In this document: positions 1 to 6,981 of the stretch, one piece after another
Layout of the letters: every line of letters starts with the position of its first letter
Numbering within the stretch: the first letter of the stretch is position 1
NCBI GenBank assembly: GCA_046154695.1
Contig: JBJXFI010000230.1
Coordinates: forward strand, 1-18,596
From: DALYLB01 sp046154695
GTDB taxonomy: Bacteria > Acidobacteriota > Blastocatellia > RBC074
Length of the DNA: 18,596 bases
Direction: 5' to 3'
Made by a program: the position numbers and the translations under genes
The notes under the pieces: model-generated
The model's input: the letters and a program-made list of their open reading frames with translations, nothing else
Told to the model about the DNA's origin: nothing
Database searches by the model: none

Positions 1-1223
1 TCACCGTCGAGGTCGTCGTCGCGAACCGCAACGCGGCCCACTCCTTTCCGCCGGAGGTGCGCGACCTGTATGAAGCATGGGTCGAATTCGAGGCGCTCGA
101 CGCGGCCGGGCGCGCGATCTATCGCAGCGGCTTCATCAAACCTGACGGCATGCTCGACGAAAGCGCGCACGCCTATCGCCAGATCATCCTTGATGAGCAG
201 GGGCGCCAGATCACCCGCCACCAGATCTGGACGACGACGATCAGAGCCTACGACAACACGATCAATGCCGGGCGCTCCGATGTCGCTCGCTTTCGATTTC
301 GCGTGCCCGAGAGCGGCCGCGCCGCCGCCGCGCCGTCCCGGCGCGCGCAATCCGCAATCACGCTGCGCGCTCGCGTGAACTATCGCCGACTGAATCAGGA
401 ATACGCGAGCTACGTTCTTGCGCGTCAGCGTCGCCAAATGACAGTGCCGATCATCCGTATGGCGCAAGCCGAGGTGATCCTGGGGACGGGCAGACGACGC
501 GTCACGCCCGGCGGGAAACGGACGCCCCAATGGCAGCGTTGGAATGATTACGGAATCGGGCTGCTGGAGCAGGCGCAGTATGGGCAGGCGGCCGCCGCCT
601 TCCGCCGCGCGGCCGAGCTCAGCCCGAATGATCCCGGCCTGTTCGTGAACGCCGCCATCGCCGAGATGCGCACGGAGCGATTCGCCCATCACGAGCGGCC
701 GCAGCTTCAAAAGGCCGCCGAGCTGCTCGATCGCGCGCTGCGGATTCCGCGGGCCGTCATCGCCGACCCGGCCTCGCTCACGCGGGCGCGATATCACCGG
801 GCCCTGATCTGGCGGGCCGAAGGCCGCGCGCGCGAAGCCGCCGACGAGCTGGCGCAAATCGCGAATGAATACCCGCGCGACCGCGAGGTGCTGCGCCAAC
901 TCGCGCAGACCCGCTACACGCTGGGCCGGTTCGTGGAGGCGCGGCATGGCTTCGAGGCGATTCTTCGCATCGACCCGACCGATTTCCTCGCCCATCAGTT
1001 TCTTTCTCCGTTGTACCTGAGCGAAGGCCGGGGGGCCGACGCCGAGCGCGCCGACAAGCTCTACCTGCTCTGGCGCGACGATCCGCGATCGGACGGCGTG
1101 GCGGCCCGGTTCTTCGCCGCGCACCCCGAATGGGCCGACGAACGCATCGGCTCGCACACGCACGGCGCGGGCGCGTCGCGCCGGCCTGTGCTGACCGGAC
1201 AATCCGCCGTGCCCGATAAATAG
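1..1223 (+). CDS. TPR protein, C-terminal part (probable multiheme cytochrome/TPR protein), 5' truncated
   Basis: The reading frame is open from base 3 with no stop, so the gene begins outside the window; the GTG at 57 is internal and not a start. The first visible residues (VANRNAAHSFPPE, then an AHAY motif and an RHQIW motif) form a beta-rich domain that I know from the region following the haem-binding part of secreted multiheme c-type cytochromes fused to TPRs. No CxxCH motif and no cysteine is visible, so haem binding is inferred and would have to lie upstream. From about residue 180 of the visible part come three to four tetratricopeptide repeats (for example YGQAAAAFRRAAELSPNDP and ARHGFEAILRIDPTD), a protein-protein interaction scaffold. 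The tail is short and polar. The gene ends 15 bases before RT1, so it may be co-transcribed with it. The TPR call is firm; the cytochrome link is moderate. Confidence 0.75.
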   Translation, partial: TVEVVVANRNAAHSFPPEVRDLYEAWVEFEALDAAGRAIYRSGFIKPDGMLDESAHAYRQIILDEQGRQITRHQIWTTTIRAYDNTINAGRSDVARFRFRVPESGRAAAAPSRRAQSAITLRARVNYRRLNQEYASYVLARQRRQMTVPIIRMAQAEVILGTGRRRVTPGGKRTPQWQRWNDYGIGLLEQAQYGQAAAAFRRAAELSPNDPGLFVNAAIAEMRTERFAHHERPQLQKAAELLDRALRIPRAVIADPASLTRARYHRALIWRAEGRAREAADELAQIANEYPRDREVLRQLAQTRYTLGRFVEARHGFEAILRIDPTDFLAHQFLSPLYLSEGRGADAERADKLYLLWRDDPRSDGVAARFFAAHPEWADERIGSHTHGAGASRRPVLTGQSAVPDK

Positions 1224-1238
1224 GACCCGAATCGACCG

Positions 1239-2636
1239 ATGGCGATTGTTCTTCGCATTCTGAGCGCCTTTGTCGTTGCCTGCCTGTTGGCGGGGCCATT
1301 CGCCCTCGCGCAGCAGGGCGGCGCGACGCGATACGTCTATGACGACAATGGCCGCCTGCGCGCTGTGATCGCCCCGAACGGCGAAGCCAATATCTACGAA
1401 TATGACCCGGCGGGGAATATTACGGCGATTCGCCGCAACGCGGCCGGTACGTTGGAGATTCTCGATTTCTCTCCGCGGGAAGGCGTGCCGGGGACGCAGG
1501 TGAAGATCGTCGGCACGGGATTGGGAGGAGGCGTGAGCGCTGTGACGTTCAATGGCGCGGCGGCGCAGATCGTCTCGGCCAATGCGCCGGTTGTGGTTGT
1601 CACCGTGCCGAGCGGGGCGACGACGGGGCCGATTCATGTGGCGACTTCCGGCGGAGGGGCGATGACGGCGCAGCCGTTTATCGTGCGGGGCATCAGCGTG
1701 TCGCCGTCGGCGATCACCGTCTTGTCGGAGGAGACGGTGCAATTCTCCGCGGCGATTTTCGTATCGGGAGACCAGGCAGTGATATGGAGTGTCGATGGGC
1801 TCGAGGGCGGCAATTCCGCCGTCGGGACGGTCAGCGTCGCCGGGCTTTACACCGCGCCAAGGCTTTTTCCGGACCAGCCAACCCGAATTTTCCGTGTCCG
1901 GGCGACGAGCGCGAGTGAAGGAGGGGTGTACGGCGAGGCGCTGGCGAATGTGAAGAACCGGGAATTCATCCGCCCGGCCTTTGCCCAGGGAGTCGTCGTG
2001 CGCAATGGCAGCCCGCCGAATGTGACGATGATCCACGGCGGCGGCGTGTCGGTGCGCAACGGCATTCTTTCAAACAATTCGCTGATTCACTTCGGCGGCG
2101 TGTCTGTACGCAACGGCAATCCGTCGAATACGACGCCGATCCACAGCGTAGGCGTGTCTGTGCGCAACGGCAATCCGTCGAATACGACGTCGATCCACAG
2201 CGTAGGCGTGGCGGTGCGCAATGGCAATCCGTCGAACGCGGCGTCGATTTATGGGGTAGGCGTGGCAGTGCGCAATGGCAATCCGTCGAATGCGGCGCTT
2301 ATCAGCAGCGGCCCGGTTTCAGTGACGGCCGGGCCGGCGATCTCCGCGATCGCTCCCGTTCAGATCAGTCGAGGAACCGCGGTGAACATCACGATCAGCG
2401 GCTCCAATCTGACCGGCGCTGTCTCGGTCGGTCTTCTCGTTATTGCAAGCGCCGCGATCGATACAAACATCGCGGTGTCGAACATCAACGTCAACGGCGC
2501 TGGCAATTCACTGACTGCGACGTTGACGATCAGCGGCGCAGCGGCGCCCGGTCGCCGCGTAGTCATCGTTACCACATCCGGCGGGAGTTCTCCAATGACC
2601 GATGTCGGATCAAACACCATCGAAATCATTCTCTGA
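1239..2636 (+). CDS. RT1: secreted YD-repeat/IPT-TIG/Ig-like protein with internal 18-residue repeats
   Basis: 465 residues. Residues 1-24 are a Sec signal peptide (hydrophobic core, cleavage after FALA). Directly after it is one YD-repeat pair (RYVYDDNGRL, YEYDPAGNITAI; about 31-67), the unit from which Rhs shells are built, here present only once. Then an IPT/TIG beta-sandwich (about 73-152, with SPREGVPGTQV and VTVPSGATTGP), an Ig-like domain with WSVDG and GLYTAP motifs (153-240), six tandem 18-residue repeats (251-358), and a second TIG-like domain (364-465). There is no Rhs core and no enzymatic motif, so the role is probably structural or adhesive at the surface; this is inferred. It is paralogous to RT2 and RT3. 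G1 follows 18 bases later. The start has a poor Shine-Dalgarno but is fixed by the signal peptide. Function unknown. Confidence 0.9.
   Translation: MAIVLRILSAFVVACLLAGPFALAQQGGATRYVYDDNGRLRAVIAPNGEANIYEYDPAGNITAIRRNAAGTLEILDFSPREGVPGTQVKIVGTGLGGGVSAVTFNGAAAQIVSANAPVVVVTVPSGATTGPIHVATSGGGAMTAQPFIVRGISVSPSAITVLSEETVQFSAAIFVSGDQAVIWSVDGLEGGNSAVGTVSVAGLYTAPRLFPDQPTRIFRVRATSASEGGVYGEALANVKNREFIRPAFAQGVVVRNGSPPNVTMIHGGGVSVRNGILSNNSLIHFGGVSVRNGNPSNTTPIHSVGVSVRNGNPSNTTSIHSVGVAVRNGNPSNAASIYGVGVAVRNGNPSNAALISSGPVSVTAGPAISAIAPVQISRGTAVNITISGSNLTGAVSVGLLVIASAAIDTNIAVSNINVNGAGNSLTATLTISGAAAPGRRVVIVTTSGGSSPMTDVGSNTIEIIL
1330..1372 (+). repeat. YD-segment dispersed repeat, copy in RT1
   Basis: A 43-base stretch inside the YD-repeat coding part of RT1 is identical, including all synonymous positions, to 12996-13038 in RT3. 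The same codons in RT2 (around 4221-4263) carry several synonymous changes. Confidence 0.85.
1989..2312 (+). repeat. Six tandem 54-bp coding repeats in RT1
   Basis: Six in-frame units of exactly 54 bases (18 codons) start at 1989, 2043, 2097, 2151, 2205 and 2259. The consensus is GVxVRNGNPSNxxxIxxx. Units 3 to 6 are most alike and the first two are more diverged, which suggests growth from the downstream side. The alternating hydrophobic pattern suggests a beta-solenoid or stalk spacer; this is inference. Confidence 0.9.
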
Positions 2637-2638
2637 TG

Positions 2639-2645
2639 AAAGGAG
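2639..2645 (+). promoter_or_regulatory. Ribosome binding site of G1
   Basis: AAAGGAG lies 9 bases before the ATG at 2655, just after the RT1 stop, and fixes the start of G1. Confidence 0.75.
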
Positions 2646-2654
2646 CAGGCGACG

Positions 2655-4082
2655 ATGCTGACAAAATCAAACTCGTTCTCCCGCAAACCCGGCTTGGTGA
2701 TTCTTTCCATGCTGATGACCTGTGCGATGTCGCCGGCTTATACGCAGGGCAGTTTCGTAAGCGGCTCGACGGGCGCCGACGGGGCGTTCAATCCGACGGC
2801 CAGTCAGACGATACAGATTCCCGCCGGCGGAGTCTTCAACTACACGACAGTGAATATCCCTTCGGGCGTCACGATCACTTACGCGCGGAATACGGCGAAC
2901 ACGCCTGTCACGATCCTGGCGACCGGAAATGTCGCGATCAATGGAACGATCAGCGTGGACGGCGCGAATGCGGCATCAAATCTGATTGGAGGGAAGGGAG
3001 GCCCCGGCGCCTTCGATGGAGGGCGAGGGGCTACCGGAGCGAGCAATGATACAAACGGGCTCAACGGCGGCGGCCCCGGAGGCGGGGGAGGCGGGCAATA
3101 TAACAACGGATTTCAAGGCGGCGGTGGTGGTGGCGGCGGATTCGGTGGTATGGGCCTGATCGGATTCCCGGGATCGGGAGTGCAAGCGGGAACGGGAGGG
3201 ACGGCATATGGTTCACAAACGCTCATCCCTCTCATCGGCGGATCGGGAGGAGGGGGGAGCGCCGCCGGGCCCTCCCCGGGGAATTATGGCAACAGCGGCG
3301 GCGGTGGCGGCGGCTCAATCCTGATCGCCAGTACAGGCACGATCTCCGGCTCGGGCTCCATCAATGCCCGAGGAGGAAATAGTGGTAATTTCAGTGCCTG
3401 CTATCCCAGGTGCGGCGGCGGTGGGTCGGGCGGCGGAATCAGAATGGTCGCCAACACAATCAGTGGTTCTCCGAACCTGAATGTAAGCGGGGGCGTGTCT
3501 GGTTTCGGGAATGGAGATGGCGGCGGCGGTTACGTTCGTATCGAAGGATATAACCTCGCCAGCTTCAACCCCACAATCTCAGCGATCAATGGGATCGCCA
3601 CGACCTCGACCCCCATATCGGCGGTCCCATCGAATCTTCCGTCACTGAGCATCACATCGGTCGCGGGGATCGCCGTGCCGGCCAATCCGTCCGGCTCGTT
3701 CAACAGTCCGCCAGACATCACGGTTCCGACCGCGCAAGCCAACCCGGTCACGGTTGCGCTTGCGGCCACGAACATTCCAACCGGAACGCTTGCACAGGTG
3801 AAGGTCACGCCGGAATCCGGGGCGCCCACGACAGTCCAGAGCACCCCACTGGCGGGCACGCAGGCCTCATCCACCGCGACGGCCAGCGTCACGCTGCCCG
3901 CCGGCATATGCGTGATCACGGCGGCGACAACGATCGATCTCACGTTGGTTAGGAACCTGCCGCCGATCTTTATTGACGGGGAGCGGGTGCGAAAGATGGA
4001 GATTGCCGCGACGTTCGGCGGTCAATCCGAGATTACGTACATCACCGAGTCGGGCAAACGAATCAAGCGAACAGGTGAGTGA
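2655..4082 (+). CDS. G1: secreted glycine-rich beta-helix-like protein
   Basis: 475 residues, start set by a strong ribosome binding site. An N-terminal signal peptide covers about residues 1-31 (GLVILSMLMTCAMSPAYT). A conserved N-terminal domain follows (FVSGSTGADGAFNP, then TPVTILATGNVAINGTISV). From about residue 113 to 300 comes a glycine-rich region (runs of GGGGG alternating with short hydrophobic strands such as TLIPLIGG, SILIASTGTI and GIRMVANTI). That pattern is typical of secreted proteins predicted to form parallel beta-helices with glycine-rich turns. A beta-rich C-terminal domain (about 300-475) ends in a basic tail, YITESGKRIKRTGE. No catalytic motif was seen. It is paralogous to G2 and G3 and always follows an RT gene. 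Its stop overlaps the RT2 start region. Probably a surface or matrix protein; function unknown. Confidence 0.88.
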   Translation: MLTKSNSFSRKPGLVILSMLMTCAMSPAYTQGSFVSGSTGADGAFNPTASQTIQIPAGGVFNYTTVNIPSGVTITYARNTANTPVTILATGNVAINGTISVDGANAASNLIGGKGGPGAFDGGRGATGASNDTNGLNGGGPGGGGGGQYNNGFQGGGGGGGGFGGMGLIGFPGSGVQAGTGGTAYGSQTLIPLIGGSGGGGSAAGPSPGNYGNSGGGGGGSILIASTGTISGSGSINARGGNSGNFSACYPRCGGGGSGGGIRMVANTISGSPNLNVSGGVSGFGNGDGGGGYVRIEGYNLASFNPTISAINGIATTSTPISAVPSNLPSLSITSVAGIAVPANPSGSFNSPPDITVPTAQANPVTVALAATNIPTGTLAQVKVTPESGAPTTVQSTPLAGTQASSTATASVTLPAGICVITAATTIDLTLVRNLPPIFIDGERVRKMEIAATFGGQSEITYITESGKRIKRTGE

Positions 4083-5467
4083 TGAAACGTATGGCTTGTT
4101 TTAACCTGGCTGCGCCCCGGGCGCCCGGAGAAAGTCGTCTTCGCGTTGCGCCCGCCACATTCCTGATCGTCATGATCGCCGCTGCCGCGTTGCAGGTATA
4201 CGCGCAGGGAGGCGCCACGCGCTACGTCTACGACGATAACGGCCGCCTGCGCGCGGTGATTGCGCCAACTGGCGAGGCGAATATCTACGAATACGACCCG
4301 GCGGGAAACATTACAGCGATTCGCCGCAACACGTCGACGACACTGGAGGTGCTGGGCTTTTCTCCGCGCGAGGGCGCGCCGGGCACGCAGGTGACGATCG
4401 TTGGGACGGGGTTCGGGGGAGGGGTGAGCGCTGTCGGATTTAATGGCGTTGCGGCGCAGGTGGTTTCCGTAAACGCGCCGGTTCTCATTGCTATCGTGCC
4501 GATTGGCGCAACCACGGGGCCGATAAGCGTAACGACGCCCGGCGGGGCGGCGGCTTCCGCGATGCCGTTCGTTGTTAGCGGAATCAGCGTTGCGCCGGTC
4601 GCGGCTACCGTCTTATCGGATCAGGTGGTCGAGTTTTCCGCCGTCATCCATCCGGCGGGAAGCCAGGGCGTCGTGTGGAGCGTTGATGGCATTGAGGGAG
4701 GGAGCGTGACCGTGGGGGCAATCAGCGCAACAGGAACATACACGGCGCCGCGCCTTCCGCCGAATCAATCGCTGCGCGCATTTCGCATACGGGCGGCGGG
4801 AGCAGTGGATGCCTCGGTGAATGGAGAGGCGGTCGTGACGGTCAAAAATCCTGAATTCATCATTCCGGCATTCGCCGGCGCGGTTTCGATTCGCAGCGGG
4901 GCGCCATTGTCGTCGAACACGATCGCCGCGAACGTGTCGAGCGGCGCAATTTCGATTCGCAGCGGGGCGCCATTGTCGTCGAACACGATCGCCGCGAACG
5001 TGTCGAGCGGCGCGGTTTCGATTCTGAGCGGCGGAGCGATTTTGTCGAACGCGATTACGGCCAACGCGCATAGCCGGGCGGTTTCAATCCACAGCGGCGG
5101 CCCGTCGCCATTGAATATCATAACGTCCAATGTCCATGGCGCCGCTGTGCTGGCGGTCAATGGGCCGGTAATTTTCGCGATAGCGCCCGCCCAGACTCAG
5201 CGTGGAGCGAGCACGAACATTACCCTCACTGGTTCGAGGTTCAGCGGCGCGAGCACGCTCTTGTTCATCGATCCGGCGAATCGGGTGATCGATCCGAACA
5301 TCACCGTCTCGAATATCGATGTCAATGGTTCGGGCGCCTCGCTCACCGCGACCCTCGCGATAGCCGGGGCGGCCGCTCTGGGGCGGCGTATCGTTGTCGT
5401 TATCGCCGCCGGCATCGATTCTCGAATGAATGATGCGGGCGTGAATACGATTGAAGTGGTTCCGTGA
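4082..5467 (+). CDS. RT2: secreted YD-repeat/IPT-TIG/Ig-like protein with internal 22-residue repeats
   Basis: 461 residues from the ATG at 4082, which shares one base with the G1 stop (TGATG); a GTG at 4079 and an ATG at 4091 are also possible. The N-terminus is long and basic, then a hydrophobic stretch (FLIVMIAAAALQVYA) acts as signal peptide. The order then matches RT1: YD-repeat pair (RYVYDDNGRLRAV, IYEYDPAGNITAI), IPT/TIG domain (SPREGAPGTQV, GFNGVAAQVV), Ig-like domain (WSVDGIEGG, GTYTAPRL), a tandem repeat block at the same place as in RT1 but with a 22-residue unit, and a C-terminal TIG-like domain ending IEVVP. The overlap with G1 suggests translational coupling between cassettes 1 and 2. 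No enzyme motif; likely a surface structural protein of unknown role. Confidence 0.9.
   Translation: MKRMACFNLAAPRAPGESRLRVAPATFLIVMIAAAALQVYAQGGATRYVYDDNGRLRAVIAPTGEANIYEYDPAGNITAIRRNTSTTLEVLGFSPREGAPGTQVTIVGTGFGGGVSAVGFNGVAAQVVSVNAPVLIAIVPIGATTGPISVTTPGGAAASAMPFVVSGISVAPVAATVLSDQVVEFSAVIHPAGSQGVVWSVDGIEGGSVTVGAISATGTYTAPRLPPNQSLRAFRIRAAGAVDASVNGEAVVTVKNPEFIIPAFAGAVSIRSGAPLSSNTIAANVSSGAISIRSGAPLSSNTIAANVSSGAVSILSGGAILSNAITANAHSRAVSIHSGGPSPLNIITSNVHGAAVLAVNGPVIFAIAPAQTQRGASTNITLTGSRFSGASTLLFIDPANRVIDPNITVSNIDVNGSGASLTATLAIAGAAALGRRIVVVIAAGIDSRMNDAGVNTIEVVP
4877..5140 (+). repeat. Four tandem 66-bp coding repeats in RT2
   Basis: In-frame units of 66 bases (22 codons) start at 4877, 4943, 5009 and 5075. 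The first two differ at only two bases (GCGG against GCAA near the start of the unit). Units 3 and 4 are clearly diverged but keep the (A)VSIxSGxxxxxN frame. The unit length and sequence differ from the 54-bp repeats at the same location in RT1. Confidence 0.9.
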
Positions 5468-5482
5468 TGATTTCCGTAAAAT

Positions 5483-5489
5483 AAAGGAG
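5483..5489 (+). promoter_or_regulatory. Ribosome binding site of G2
   Basis: AAAGGAG ends 8 bases before the ATG at 5498. An in-frame GTG at 5489 overlaps this site and is therefore not the start. Confidence 0.8.
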
Positions 5490-5497
5490 TGGATGCG

Positions 5498-6919
5498 ATG
5501 ATTGAAAACCGGAATATATACCCTTCGGATTTTCAGGCGCGGCTTTTGAGGAGTCTGGTAATGCTGGTGTTCGCCGCCGCCAGCGCGCATATTAGCAGCC
5601 GTGCGCAGTCATGCACGTTTGCAAGCGGTTCGACCGGCGCCGACGGGGCCTTCAATCCGGGCGCCAGTCAAACAGTGCAGGTTCCGGAGAGCGGCGTGTT
5701 CAACTTCACGACCGTGACCATTCCCACCGGCGTGGTGATTACTTTCCAGCGTAACTCCCGGAACACGCCGGTAACGATTCTCGCCACCGGCAACATCACG
5801 ATCAATGGGCATCTCTATCTCATTGGCAGCCAGCCCTCCGCCACGTTCATGGTCGGCCGGGGCGGGCCGGGGGGATTCGACGGGGGGAGGGGTGGATTCG
5901 CGATTAACGGCGAGACGCAGGGCGCGAACGGGGAGGGCCCGGGGGGCGGGAGAGGTGGGAACGCCAGCACGGGAAGCCCCGGTGGCGGCGGGTTTGCGAC
6001 CGCCGGCGGGAATGGCGGCACGGATACGGGCGGGGCAACGTATGGGTCATCCGCATTGATCCCCCTGATTGGAGGCAGCGGCGGCGGCGGCGGATACGCG
6101 ACCACGAATTTGAACTCCGTCGGCACCGGGGGCAGCGGCGGCGGCGGCTCTTTGCTTCTTGCCACTTCGGGAACGATCTCATTCCAGGGATTGGGCCGAA
6201 TCTATGCGTATGGCGGCTCAGCGAATCTGGTTCAGAATTCTGTCAATTGCGGTGGCGCCGGCGCCGGCGGAGCCGTGCGGATGGTGGCGAACGCAATTAC
6301 CGGCCCCACCTTTGCCGAAGTCGGAGGAGGAGGGCCCGTTGTCGGGTGTGGCGCCGGCGGGGCTGGTTACATTCGCATTGAGGCATGCAATTTAACGGGC
6401 TTTGCTCCCAATTTCTCTCCCTCGACCGCTGTAATTTCAGTAACGACACCGAAGCCCGCGATTCCGGGCAATTACCCGCAGTTAAGTATAACCTCCGTCG
6501 CAGGCGTCTCGGCGCCGGCAAGTCCTGTCGGGACCTTCAGCGGCGCCCCGGATCTGACGTTTCCAACCCCGCCCACGAATCCGGTGACGGTTGCGCTTGC
6601 CGCAAATAATATTCCACTCACCGCGGTCGTGAATGTAAAGGTTACTCCTGAGTTGGGGACGCCGGCGACGGCACAGGCCGGCGCGCTCGCGGGAACGATC
6701 GCTTCCTCTACGACAACGGCCGCCATTACGCTGCCCACGGGGCTGTCCTTGATAACGGCCTCCACGACAATCGATCTGACCGTCGCGAAGAATCTGGCGC
6801 CGATCTTTATTAACGGCGAGAGGGTACGGAAGATGGAGATCTCGGCGACATTCGGTGGAGCATCGGATATCACTTACATCACTGAGTCAGGCCGACGAGT
6901 CAAACGCGCCGCGGAATAA
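5498..6919 (+). CDS. G2: secreted glycine-rich beta-helix-like protein
   Basis: 473 residues from the ATG chosen by its ribosome binding site. A signal peptide lies at about residues 15-36 (LLRSLVMLVFAAASAHISSRAQS). The conserved N-terminal domain (FASGSTGADGAFNP, TPVTILATGNITINGHL) is followed by a glycine-rich section with the shared strands ALIPLIGGSGGGGG, SLLLATSGTI and AVRMVANAI. A C-terminal domain ends YITESGRRVKRAAE. The framework is conserved with G1 and G3 while glycine-loop lengths and sequences vary. It starts 30 bases after RT2 and ends 62 bases before the chosen rhs start, so it probably shares a transcript with both. No catalytic motif was seen; a structural or adhesive surface role is inferred. 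Confidence 0.88.
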   Translation: MIENRNIYPSDFQARLLRSLVMLVFAAASAHISSRAQSCTFASGSTGADGAFNPGASQTVQVPESGVFNFTTVTIPTGVVITFQRNSRNTPVTILATGNITINGHLYLIGSQPSATFMVGRGGPGGFDGGRGGFAINGETQGANGEGPGGGRGGNASTGSPGGGGFATAGGNGGTDTGGATYGSSALIPLIGGSGGGGGYATTNLNSVGTGGSGGGGSLLLATSGTISFQGLGRIYAYGGSANLVQNSVNCGGAGAGGAVRMVANAITGPTFAEVGGGGPVVGCGAGGAGYIRIEACNLTGFAPNFSPSTAVISVTTPKPAIPGNYPQLSITSVAGVSAPASPVGTFSGAPDLTFPTPPTNPVTVALAANNIPLTAVVNVKVTPELGTPATAQAGALAGTIASSTTTAAITLPTGLSLITASTTIDLTVAKNLAPIFINGERVRKMEISATFGGASDITYITESGRRVKRAAE

Positions 6920-6968
6920 CGACGGTCGAGTTTGCGCGGTGAAAGTTCGATGGTCTTTAACGGGCAAT

Positions 6969-6973
6969 GAGGG
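6969..6973 (+). promoter_or_regulatory. Ribosome binding site deciding the rhs start
   Basis: GAGGG lies 8 bases before the ATG at 6982. The upstream in-frame ATG at 6967 overlaps it and has no good site of its own. Confidence 0.55.
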
Positions 6974-6981
6974 CGAAAGTG

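Noticed and set aside
57..1223. Treating the first gene as complete from the GTG at 57
   Set aside because: The frame continues upstream to the window edge and the residues before the GTG (VANRNAAHSFPPE) belong to the same conserved domain.
1989..2312. Regular direct repeats that might suggest a CRISPR array
   Set aside because: The 54-base units are contiguous, in frame, coding and without unique spacers.
2636..3049. Plus-strand frame overlapping the start of G1
   Set aside because: It is in another frame of G1, its product is charged and without motif, and the ribosome binding site and signal peptide favour G1.
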